This document shows, piece after piece, positions 1-7,111 of a stretch of 23,136 bases of DNA. Both the position numbers and the translations under genes were made by a program. The DNA lies in the NCBI GenBank assembly GCA_017620055.1, contig JAFZRD010000040.1, positions 1 to 23,136 of the forward strand, given 5' to 3'. This DNA comes from Lachnospiraceae bacterium. GTDB lineage: Bacteria > Bacillota_A > Clostridia > Lachnospirales > Lachnospiraceae. How positions within the stretch are numbered: the stretch's first letter is position 1; every line of letters starts with the position of its first letter. The notes under the pieces were generated by a model. The model saw only the letters and a list, made by a program, of their open reading frames with translations, was not told where the DNA came from and did no database searches.

Positions 1-312
1 ACGTTCATCGGGGATAACACCGATAGGCTTCTCGCGATGTACAGGGAACTTGACGGTAAGCTTTCGGCGTTTGACGAGGCCGAAGAAGAACTTCCGGAAG
101 CGGACGACAAAACCGTTAAGGAAGCCTACCGGACCATTACGGAGATCGCGCAGAGCATGGATTACGGACTGATGGATGATATGCTGAAGGATCTGGCGAC
201 GGTAAAGATCCCGGATGCCGACAGGAAGAACATTGATGAGATAGAAAAGCTCCTGCAAAAGCTTGACTGGGACGGCATCATCGGGATCGCTAACGATGCC
301 CTCGGAGAATGA
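1..312 (+). CDS. C-terminal end of a signalling protein, probably a hybrid sensor kinase (5' end outside window)
   Basis: The reading frame is open from base 1 to the TGA at 310-312, giving 103 residues of a protein that starts upstream; the internal ATG at 37 is unlikely to be the real start. The visible part is acidic, soluble and predicted all-helical, with no membrane segment and no catalytic motif. Its pattern (a helix with LMDDMLKDL, then an ALGE end after LDWDGIIGIAN) resembles the helical tail that follows receiver or Hpt domains in Lachnospiraceae hybrid kinases; this is recognition by style, not by a diagnostic motif. It lies 16 bases before a response regulator and in line with four more signalling genes, which supports a kinase role. 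It could also be the tail of another kind of sensor. Confidence 0.55.
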   Translation, partial: TFIGDNTDRLLAMYRELDGKLSAFDEAEEELPEADDKTVKEAYRTITEIAQSMDYGLMDDMLKDLATVKIPDADRKNIDEIEKLLQKLDWDGIIGIANDALGE

Positions 313-317
313 TAACA

Positions 318-323
318 CGGAGG
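318..323 (+). promoter_or_regulatory. Ribosome binding site that fixes the response-regulator start
   Basis: CGGAGG lies 5 bases before the ATG at 329. The frame is open further upstream, to an ATG at 263 inside the previous gene, but that start has no such site, so 329 is preferred. Confidence 0.7.
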
Positions 324-328
324 ATGAA

Positions 329-1114
329 ATGGCAGATACAAATGAAAACGGCAGGGTTGTGATAGTCAGTGCGACAGACAGTTTCCTGGCCAAGAGCATA
401 ATTACAAAACTGGAGGGAGCGGGTGTTGCGTCCGCTTTTACCCATGCAAAGATCAGGGAGATAGAGAACCTCAAGGACAGCGCCGAACTGTTCATTCTTT
501 TCATGACAGAGGAACTTGAAGAGACACTGGATACACTCGTGTATCTGAAAGATTCCGTAATCGAAAAAGAGACGGGACTGATCCTGATCGGAGACGAGGA
601 ACAGTATTCGAGTGTGAGACAGATCATACCCGAGCAGCTGATCACGCAGTGGCTTAAAAGGCCTGTTGATATTGACAGCTTAGTTAAGAGCGTGTGCGGT
701 TACCTTGATGAGAATACCGGAGAGAAGAGAAAGAAGACCGTGCTCATCGTCGATGATGATATCACTTATATGCGCACGGTGTTCGAGTGGCTGAAAGGCA
801 GCTATCATGTCGGCATGGCGTCAAACGGTGTGCAGGCGATCTCTTATCTTGCCAAGAACAGGGCCGACCTGATACTGCTTGATTACGAGATGCCGATCGC
901 CAACGGACCGCAGGTCCTCTCAATGCTCAAGAACGACTCCCAGACGGAGGAGATACCTGTCATGTTCCTCACGGGGCACGGAGAGAAGGAAAGCGTTCTG
1001 TCGGTAGTCGGACTCAGCCCGGTCGATTATCTGCTCAAGACAATAGATAAAGATACGCTTCTTAAAAAGCTGTCTGACTTCTTTGAATCAAATCTCGGAC
1101 GGGGGAAAATGTGA
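329..1114 (+). CDS. Response regulator with pseudo-receiver plus receiver, no output domain
   Basis: The protein has 261 residues and is soluble. Residues about 10-125 look like a receiver fold that has lost its phosphorylation residues (VVIVSATDSF where an acidic pair is expected). Residues about 137-261 are a canonical receiver: acidic cluster D142-D144 (VLIVDDD), phospho-acceptor D185 (LLLDYEMP) and the conserved lysine K237, although the usual Lys-Pro is Lys-Thr here. No DNA-binding or enzymatic domain follows, so it probably acts by phosphate transfer or protein contact, as single-domain regulators such as Spo0F do. The start is chosen from a well-placed GGAGG. It ends 4 bases before the acyltransferase ATG. 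The partner kinase is unknown; candidates are the truncated upstream protein and the two hybrid kinases downstream. Confidence 0.85.
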   Translation: MADTNENGRVVIVSATDSFLAKSIITKLEGAGVASAFTHAKIREIENLKDSAELFILFMTEELEETLDTLVYLKDSVIEKETGLILIGDEEQYSSVRQIIPEQLITQWLKRPVDIDSLVKSVCGYLDENTGEKRKKTVLIVDDDITYMRTVFEWLKGSYHVGMASNGVQAISYLAKNRADLILLDYEMPIANGPQVLSMLKNDSQTEEIPVMFLTGHGEKESVLSVVGLSPVDYLLKTIDKDTLLKKLSDFFESNLGRGKM

Positions 1115-1118
1115 GACG

Positions 1119-2144
1119 ATGAGTAACGAACGATCACGTCAATGCGGTCCCGACCTTATAAGGAGCATTGCCTGCGTTTTTGTCGTGGGTGCGCATTTCT
1201 ATCTGAACATGGGGTACTATGACGCTCCTATGGAAGGGCCAAAGATGTTCGTCATGACAATGCTAAGGTGGCTGTTCGTAACGGCTGTCCCGCTGTTTTT
1301 CATGCTGACCGGTTATTTCAAGAAGAACAAGAAAGCTACCTGGGATCATTACATGGCGCTCATACCTCTCGTCATATCTTATGTCGTGATATCCGTCGGA
1401 AAGATGATCCTGTATAACCGTCTGTACGGAAAGATATACGGGGTAAAGGAGATATTCGCAAACCTTGCCAACTATCAGATAGCCTGGTATATGGGTCTGT
1501 ATCTGTGCGTTTTCCTGCTGATCCCGTTTCTGAACAGGGCGTGGTATGCGCTTGACGAAAAAGAGCAGAACATACTGCTTGCTACTCTTGTATTTCTGTG
1601 TACGGTTTATCCGGTGTTCAAATACGTGGGGCCCTCATATTTTACCGGCATTTATCCCGTGCTGTTCTATTTCCTCGGGATAGCCGTCAGGGACAGAAAG
1701 TGGAGAGTGAACCGTTTGGCGCTTGCCGCCATACTTGTTGCTACGCTTCTGCTCGAAGCTTTTATAAGCATGTACTTTACGTCGACGGGTCTGTTTGACT
1801 GGAATCTGATCCAGACTGCCGACGGGACATACGGAACATTCTTTATCACTATATGTACGATATGCATTTTCCTGTTGCTCTATGATGCGGATATCGATAA
1901 CAGGGCCGTGCGTGCACTGACCGCTTCGATAAGCGGTGTATCGTTCGAGATATATCTGTTTGCGGGTGCTTACGATGCGATCATATACGGGTATCTGAAA
2001 AGGTACGTGAACGGACCGGTCGAGGCATTCTGGTGGTTCTTTGCGACAGTTCCCGCAAGTTTTCTATGCGCGTACCTGTCGTCACTGGTTTTCCGTTTTA
2101 TCCTGTCTAAAATCATAAGGACAAAAACTCACAATGTGATATAA
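1119..2144 (+). CDS. Membrane acyltransferase, acyltransferase 3 family
   Basis: The protein has 341 residues and about ten predicted membrane helices. The N-terminal segment DLIRSIACVFVVGAHF matches the start of the acyltransferase 3 (PF01757) family, in which an Arg and a His in or near the first helix are functionally important; both are present. Members O-acylate sugars of exopolysaccharide, peptidoglycan, teichoic acid or glycolipid at the membrane. The ATG at 1119 is preferred to the in-frame ATG at 1083, which overlaps the upstream gene by more than 30 bases; a purine-rich stretch at 1098-1106 may be the ribosome site. It sits between signalling genes, suggesting that modification of an envelope polymer is co-regulated with the phosphorelay. 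The acceptor cannot be told from sequence. Confidence 0.82.
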   Translation: MSNERSRQCGPDLIRSIACVFVVGAHFYLNMGYYDAPMEGPKMFVMTMLRWLFVTAVPLFFMLTGYFKKNKKATWDHYMALIPLVISYVVISVGKMILYNRLYGKIYGVKEIFANLANYQIAWYMGLYLCVFLLIPFLNRAWYALDEKEQNILLATLVFLCTVYPVFKYVGPSYFTGIYPVLFYFLGIAVRDRKWRVNRLALAAILVATLLLEAFISMYFTSTGLFDWNLIQTADGTYGTFFITICTICIFLLLYDADIDNRAVRALTASISGVSFEIYLFAGAYDAIIYGYLKRYVNGPVEAFWWFFATVPASFLCAYLSSLVFRFILSKIIRTKTHNVI

Positions 2145-2145
2145 T
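2118..2145 (+). promoter_or_regulatory. Internal promoter with extended -10 before the GGDEF/HD-GYP gene
   Basis: TGATATAAT at 2137-2145 is a perfect -10 box with the TGn extension. AGGACA at 2118-2123 is a possible -35 (4 of 6) at a 16-base spacing. The predicted start near 2152 leaves a leader of about 22 bases before the ATG at 2174, with AAGGAG at 2162-2167. The -10 overlaps the stop codon of the acyltransferase, so the last three signalling genes may also be made from their own promoter. Confidence 0.55.
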
Positions 2146-2173
2146 ATAGTCTAAGCTTGTAAAGGAGAGATTT

Positions 2174-4540
2174 ATGGCTTGCTGGATTATCGTTGTAGAT
2201 GATGATGTTACCAACCTGAAGATGGCCGGACAGATCCTGTCCAAGCACAATATGCGCGTCACGGCGGTCAAAAGCGGAAAAGCGCTTTTGGAGTATGTTG
2301 AGGAGCACGGTTTTCCCGAACTGATACTTCTCGATATCAACATGCCCGAGATGGACGGTTTCGAGACATACAGGAATCTGCGCACCATTGAGGAGAACAA
2401 AGGGGTACCGCAGACTCCGGTCGTCATGCTCACCGCGGACGAGGATAAGACAAACGAGAGCCGCGGATTCGAGATGGGTGTATCCGATTATATCAGGAAG
2501 CCGTTCGATCCCGATGTTCTCGTGCGCCGCGTGGAGAATATCATAAGCACGCGCGGGCGTATGCTCAAGTTTGAGGAAGAGGCCACCATCGACAAGCTCA
2601 CGGGATTTCTGAACAAATACAATGCCAACGAACAGGTCTCGGCGCTGTGCGGTAACAAGAACGGCACGCTCATGATAGTCGATCTTGACTCGTTCAAGCT
2701 TGTCAACGATATATACGGTCATGAGATGGGTGACCGTGTACTCGCCAAGTTCTCGCAGATACTCAGGAATAACATGAACTTCCCGACGGTCTTCGGAAGG
2801 ATCGGCGGAGATGAGTTCATGCTGTTTGCCGAGCTTATGCATTCGGAAAAGGATATAGCGAAGTTTTCCGAGGCGATCAATATTAATCTGACAACGGAAG
2901 CCAGACTGATGATGGGAGAGGATATGAGCATACCGCTCGGCGCCTCCATTGGTGCCGTGCTGATCCCGGAGCAGGGCACGGAGTTCAATGAGCTGTTCCG
3001 CCTGGCCGACAGAGCGCTATATACGATCAAGAACAACGGCAAACACGGATATTCTCTTTACCGTGACGAGGATGCCGAATCGGCGATCCCTTCGGATATC
3101 AATCTCGCGATGCTGACAACGATCCTCGAGGAGAGGAACATCCCGCAGAATGCGATGTGGATGGGAAAAGAAGCATTCGGAAACGTCTACAGATACATGA
3201 TCCGCTACATGGACAGATACCGCGGTACGGCATACAAGATGCTCTTTACCGCAAGGTTCATCCCCAAGGATCTGTCTCAGTCCGAAAAAGAAAAGATCAT
3301 GGTCAGCCTCAGAGAACTCCTTCAGGAGTCTCTTCGAAACAGCGATATCATGATGCAGATCGGAGACAATCATTTCTTCCTTATGCTTCCGGAGATCAGC
3401 GATTACAACGTCGGACGTGTTACCGAAAGGGTCATGCATGCCTGGAAGAACAATGAGTATTCGGGACTTGTCGAACTGTCGGTAGAGACAGAGAGCACCG
3501 ATTCCGAGATGCATGAGAGCGTTGTCGACAGACCTGACGGAGACAGCCATATAGCGATCGTAAATGATGACTCTGCAGAGAGAGAGTTCATCTGCAGTAC
3601 ACTCTCATCAAAGGGACTGGATACCGTCTGTCTTGAGTCGGGTAAGGCTCTTCTCGATCACTTAAATGACAACAAACCCGATCTTATTATCGTCAGAGCG
3701 GATATGAAGGACATGAGCGGAACCGATATCGTTGTCGGCATCAGAAAGATGGGCGGGGCGATACGCAGGATCCCGGTCATGTTCACGATGAAGGATGATT
3801 TGTCAGAGCAAAGAGGTCTCGAACTCGGCGTCGATGATTTTCTCCGTATGCCGATATCCGCAGAGCAGCTGTACATGCGAGTCAACAATCTGCTCGAACT
3901 GAACCTTCTCAAAAATCACCTCAATCAGGAAGTCGAGAAGAAGACGGAAGAGGTTGAGCAGCTCAGTATCCACATCATCAAATCGCTTGCGTTTGCGATC
4001 GATGCAAAGGACAAATACACAAACGGTCATTCGAGCCGTGTGGCCGAGTATTCGAAAGAGATAGCCGCAAGAGCCGGATACGATGAGGATGCCCAGAACG
4101 AGATATATATCATCGGGCTTCTTCATGATGTCGGAAAGATCGGCATACCGGATGCGATAATCAACAAGAATGCGAAGCTTACCGAAGAGGAATACGATGT
4201 CATCAAGAAACATCCCGTGATCGGTACGCAGATACTCGAGACGATAAAGGAGATGCCAAACCTTTCAAACGGTGCGAGATGGCATCATGAAAGATACGAC
4301 GGGACCGGATATCCGGACGGCCTTAAGGGTGAGGACATTCCCGAGGTCGCAAGGATCATCGCCGTCGCGGATGCGTATGATGCAATGACGAGCCACCGCA
4401 GTTACCGTGACACTCTTCCCCAGGATGAGGTCAGAGCGGAGATCATCAGGTGTCGCGGCACTCAGTTCGATCCGAAGTTTGCGGATATAATGATCGAGAT
4501 AATAGACGAAGACAAAGATTACCAGTTAAGGGAGCAGTAA
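2174..4540 (+). CDS. REC-GGDEF-(degenerate GGDEF)-pseudoREC-HD-GYP protein for cyclic-di-GMP turnover
   Basis: The protein has 788 residues and no membrane segment. Domain order: a receiver (about 1-125) with phospho-acceptor D54 (LLDINMPEMDG) and a KPF lysine; a GGDEF diguanylate cyclase domain (about 135-300) with an intact GGDEF at 211-215 but no RxxD inhibitory site (NFPT at that position); a region around 315-440 that reads as a second, inactive GGDEF, with IGDNHFF where the motif would be; a second receiver-like domain (about 455-575) with Arg in place of the phospho-Asp (IIVRADM) and Met in place of the Lys; a short coiled coil; and an HD-GYP phosphodiesterase domain (about 600-785) with H651-D652 (LLHDVGKIG) and GYP at 712-714. 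One polypeptide could therefore both make and degrade cyclic-di-GMP under phosphorelay control. AAGGAG lies 6 bases before the ATG. The next gene starts on the base after its stop. Confidence 0.92.
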   Translation: MACWIIVVDDDVTNLKMAGQILSKHNMRVTAVKSGKALLEYVEEHGFPELILLDINMPEMDGFETYRNLRTIEENKGVPQTPVVMLTADEDKTNESRGFEMGVSDYIRKPFDPDVLVRRVENIISTRGRMLKFEEEATIDKLTGFLNKYNANEQVSALCGNKNGTLMIVDLDSFKLVNDIYGHEMGDRVLAKFSQILRNNMNFPTVFGRIGGDEFMLFAELMHSEKDIAKFSEAININLTTEARLMMGEDMSIPLGASIGAVLIPEQGTEFNELFRLADRALYTIKNNGKHGYSLYRDEDAESAIPSDINLAMLTTILEERNIPQNAMWMGKEAFGNVYRYMIRYMDRYRGTAYKMLFTARFIPKDLSQSEKEKIMVSLRELLQESLRNSDIMMQIGDNHFFLMLPEISDYNVGRVTERVMHAWKNNEYSGLVELSVETESTDSEMHESVVDRPDGDSHIAIVNDDSAEREFICSTLSSKGLDTVCLESGKALLDHLNDNKPDLIIVRADMKDMSGTDIVVGIRKMGGAIRRIPVMFTMKDDLSEQRGLELGVDDFLRMPISAEQLYMRVNNLLELNLLKNHLNQEVEKKTEEVEQLSIHIIKSLAFAIDAKDKYTNGHSSRVAEYSKEIAARAGYDEDAQNEIYIIGLLHDVGKIGIPDAIINKNAKLTEEEYDVIKKHPVIGTQILETIKEMPNLSNGARWHHERYDGTGYPDGLKGEDIPEVARIIAVADAYDAMTSHRSYRDTLPQDEVRAEIIRCRGTQFDPKFADIMIEIIDEDKDYQLREQ

Positions 4541-7111
4541 ATGGCACAGCAGAGTGATAACGGCAATAACGAACTCCTTATGTCATCACACATGATGATG
4601 ATACTTTCGTATACCATCGCTTCGGCGATACTGATCGGGGAGATATTCGTTATGGACTGGGAGAGATGGGCCATATTCCTTATCCTCGGAGGAGTCATCG
4701 CATCCTGGTATATGCATATCAGACAGATAGGCCAGGACCTTCTGAGGATGTGGATCATATCCCTGCTCATGATGACGACGTTTTTCTTCTACGGGTCGCA
4801 CACCACGAGCACGTTCGATCTTGCCATAGTCATTTCCGTTGTCATGCTCCTGTATACGATGACGGGACTGCACTCACTCGTCACACTCTGTCAGATCACC
4901 TATTACATCACCATGACTTATGAGCTTGTCAACATGCTCAGGGAAGGGGCAGAGTTCACACCTCTCATCATTTCCAGAACATTCCTTCATTTCGCGATGG
5001 TAACGATGGTCGGATGGATATCAAGAACGATCATCAACAAATGGAATGATGTTCTCGGAAGGTCCCAGGAAGAGATCAAGACACTGACCGAAACGACAGA
5101 CAGGCTGAATGATTTTCTCGCGAACGTGTCCCACGAGATAAGGACACCGATAAATGCGATCCTCGGTATGTGCGACATGGGCATCGAGGAAGAAGATGAT
5201 CCCGCAAAGCGTAAACGTCTGGTGTCGATAGAAGAAGCGGGAAAACGTATCGGTGAGCAGATCAGCGACATCCTTGACTACTCTGAGATAGACAAGAGTG
5301 ACCTTGCGAACAACTGCGAGGATTACATGCTATCGTCGGTGCTTAATGATATAGTTAACGAACTCTCCCCGCTCCTCAAGAAGAAGATAGAACTCATAAT
5401 CGACGTGGAAGCTTCCATTCCGTCGGTCATGAACACGGATGTCGGAAAGCTTAAGAAGATAATACGCCACCTCATTTCGAACGGTATCAAGTATACGAAT
5501 GACGGAGGCGTTTACGTTCATTTTTCGTCGATACCTCACAATTACGGGATCAACCTTTGCATAGAAGTCCGTGATACAGGTATCGGTATGGATGAGTCGC
5601 AGATCGAGAAGATATATGAATCGTTCTACAGAGCCGATTCCGGACGTGCACGAAGAACAGGCGGACTGGGCCTGGGCATGCCGATAGTTCACGGATTCGT
5701 CCGTTCACTCGGAGGATTCATGACGGTCGAGAGTACCCCGGGGCAGGGAACGACTGTCAAAGTCAGCATTCCGAACGCGGTTGTCGATGCGAACGAATGC
5801 ATGTCGGTTGCCGACAGGGATAACATCAGTCTCGGCGCGTACCTTCATTTTGAAAAATATCCCAATCCGAATGTCAGGGAATTCTACAATACAATGGTCA
5901 GGAACATCGTTACCGGTCTGAAGGTGTCGATGCACAGAGTGGATAATGCCGAATCACTTCATGCGCTGACCGACAGTAAGAGACTGACTCATCTGTTCGC
6001 GGGTCCCGAAGAATACAACGGAGCCGTCGGGTTCATGGAAGATCTTGCAAGGAAGATAATCGTCACGGTAGTTGCGGATCCGAAGGAGCTTCTCCTTCCG
6101 CCCGATTCCCGTGTGAGGGTCATGCCGAAACCGTTCTACTGTTTTCCTGTCGTGGGGATACTTAACAGCAAGCTCGGTGACGAGATAACGGAAGAGGGCA
6201 GGGTTTCGTTCCCCGGAGCCAGGGTTCTTGTTGTCGATGACGAACCGATGAACCTTATAGTATCAACGGGTATGTTCAAAACATACGGATGCATCGTATC
6301 AACATGTGAATCGGGACAGGAGGCTATCGATCTGTGCCGCGACAACGAATATGATGTCATATTCATGGATCATATGATGCCGGTAATGGACGGTATCGAG
6401 GCAATGAAGAGGATCAGAGCGGATCAGTCCAAGGGCAAGATCATGACACCGATCGTCGCTTTCACAGCGAATGCGGTCAGTACCGCAAAAGAGATGTTCA
6501 AACGTGAAGGCTTTGACGGCTTTGTCAGCAAACCCGTTGACCGTATAGAACTCGAACGTGTGATGAAAAGAGTGCTCCCTGCCAGTCTGATCGCAGTCGA
6601 GGAAGTTGTGAAAACGGTCACGACAGCCCCGGCTGCCCAGGCAAACGATCCATCCGCCGAAGAAGAGATGGATGTTGTCGCCCGTCTTGCCGCATCAGGT
6701 GTCGATACAAAGCAGGGACTGCATTATTCGGGCGGAGACAGGAATTTCTACTTAACTCTTCTTGATCAGTATGTTAAGGAGTCATCAAAGAAAAAGGGGA
6801 TCATGAAGGAATCCCTTGCGTCGGGAGATCTTGCCGCATACGCGATCCAGGTTCATTCGATCAAGAGCACATCAAAGATGATAGGTGCCGCCGATCTGTC
6901 CGAGAGTGCAAGAGAGCTTGAAATGGCGGCCAAGAACGGTGACCGTGCCTATGTCGATTCACATCACGAGGAGATGCTTGCCTCGTATGAGGCGGTGCTT
7001 GATGCTATAAAGCTTCCGGAGGAAAATGAACCTTCCGCGGATGATACCGGTTGTGCGGAAGAAATTGATGATTCGGTGCTGGAGTTCGTACCGGAAGGAG
7101 GTAATGAATGA
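4541..7111 (+). CDS. Membrane hybrid histidine kinase with receiver and Hpt domain
   Basis: The protein has 856 residues. About six membrane helices fill residues 10-170 with little extracytoplasmic sequence, followed by a linker helix. The HisKA motif VSHEIRTP places the phospho-His at H198; the ATPase domain shows an N box (NGIKYTNDG), DTGIGM and GLGLGMPIV. Residues about 425-560 look like a degenerate receiver without an acceptor Asp. A functional receiver follows (about 563-685, D610 in FMDHMMPVMDG, lysine in SKPV). A C-terminal Hpt domain (about 710-825) has the motif HSIKS with H772. It thus carries the complete His-Asp-His part of a phosphorelay and can pass phosphate to a separate receiver such as the upstream response regulator or REC-GGDEF-HD-GYP protein. 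It begins directly after the preceding stop and its own stop overlaps the next ATG (ATGA), indicating translational coupling. Confidence 0.93.
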   Translation: MAQQSDNGNNELLMSSHMMMILSYTIASAILIGEIFVMDWERWAIFLILGGVIASWYMHIRQIGQDLLRMWIISLLMMTTFFFYGSHTTSTFDLAIVISVVMLLYTMTGLHSLVTLCQITYYITMTYELVNMLREGAEFTPLIISRTFLHFAMVTMVGWISRTIINKWNDVLGRSQEEIKTLTETTDRLNDFLANVSHEIRTPINAILGMCDMGIEEEDDPAKRKRLVSIEEAGKRIGEQISDILDYSEIDKSDLANNCEDYMLSSVLNDIVNELSPLLKKKIELIIDVEASIPSVMNTDVGKLKKIIRHLISNGIKYTNDGGVYVHFSSIPHNYGINLCIEVRDTGIGMDESQIEKIYESFYRADSGRARRTGGLGLGMPIVHGFVRSLGGFMTVESTPGQGTTVKVSIPNAVVDANECMSVADRDNISLGAYLHFEKYPNPNVREFYNTMVRNIVTGLKVSMHRVDNAESLHALTDSKRLTHLFAGPEEYNGAVGFMEDLARKIIVTVVADPKELLLPPDSRVRVMPKPFYCFPVVGILNSKLGDEITEEGRVSFPGARVLVVDDEPMNLIVSTGMFKTYGCIVSTCESGQEAIDLCRDNEYDVIFMDHMMPVMDGIEAMKRIRADQSKGKIMTPIVAFTANAVSTAKEMFKREGFDGFVSKPVDRIELERVMKRVLPASLIAVEEVVKTVTTAPAAQANDPSAEEEMDVVARLAASGVDTKQGLHYSGGDRNFYLTLLDQYVKESSKKKGIMKESLASGDLAAYAIQVHSIKSTSKMIGAADLSESARELEMAAKNGDRAYVDSHHEEMLASYEAVLDAIKLPEENEPSADDTGCAEEIDDSVLEFVPEGGNE

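Noticed and set aside
2129..2842. Minus-strand open frame of 237 codons
   Set aside because: It lies opposite the receiver and GGDEF domains, which are clearly coding; its translation is low-complexity and matches nothing.
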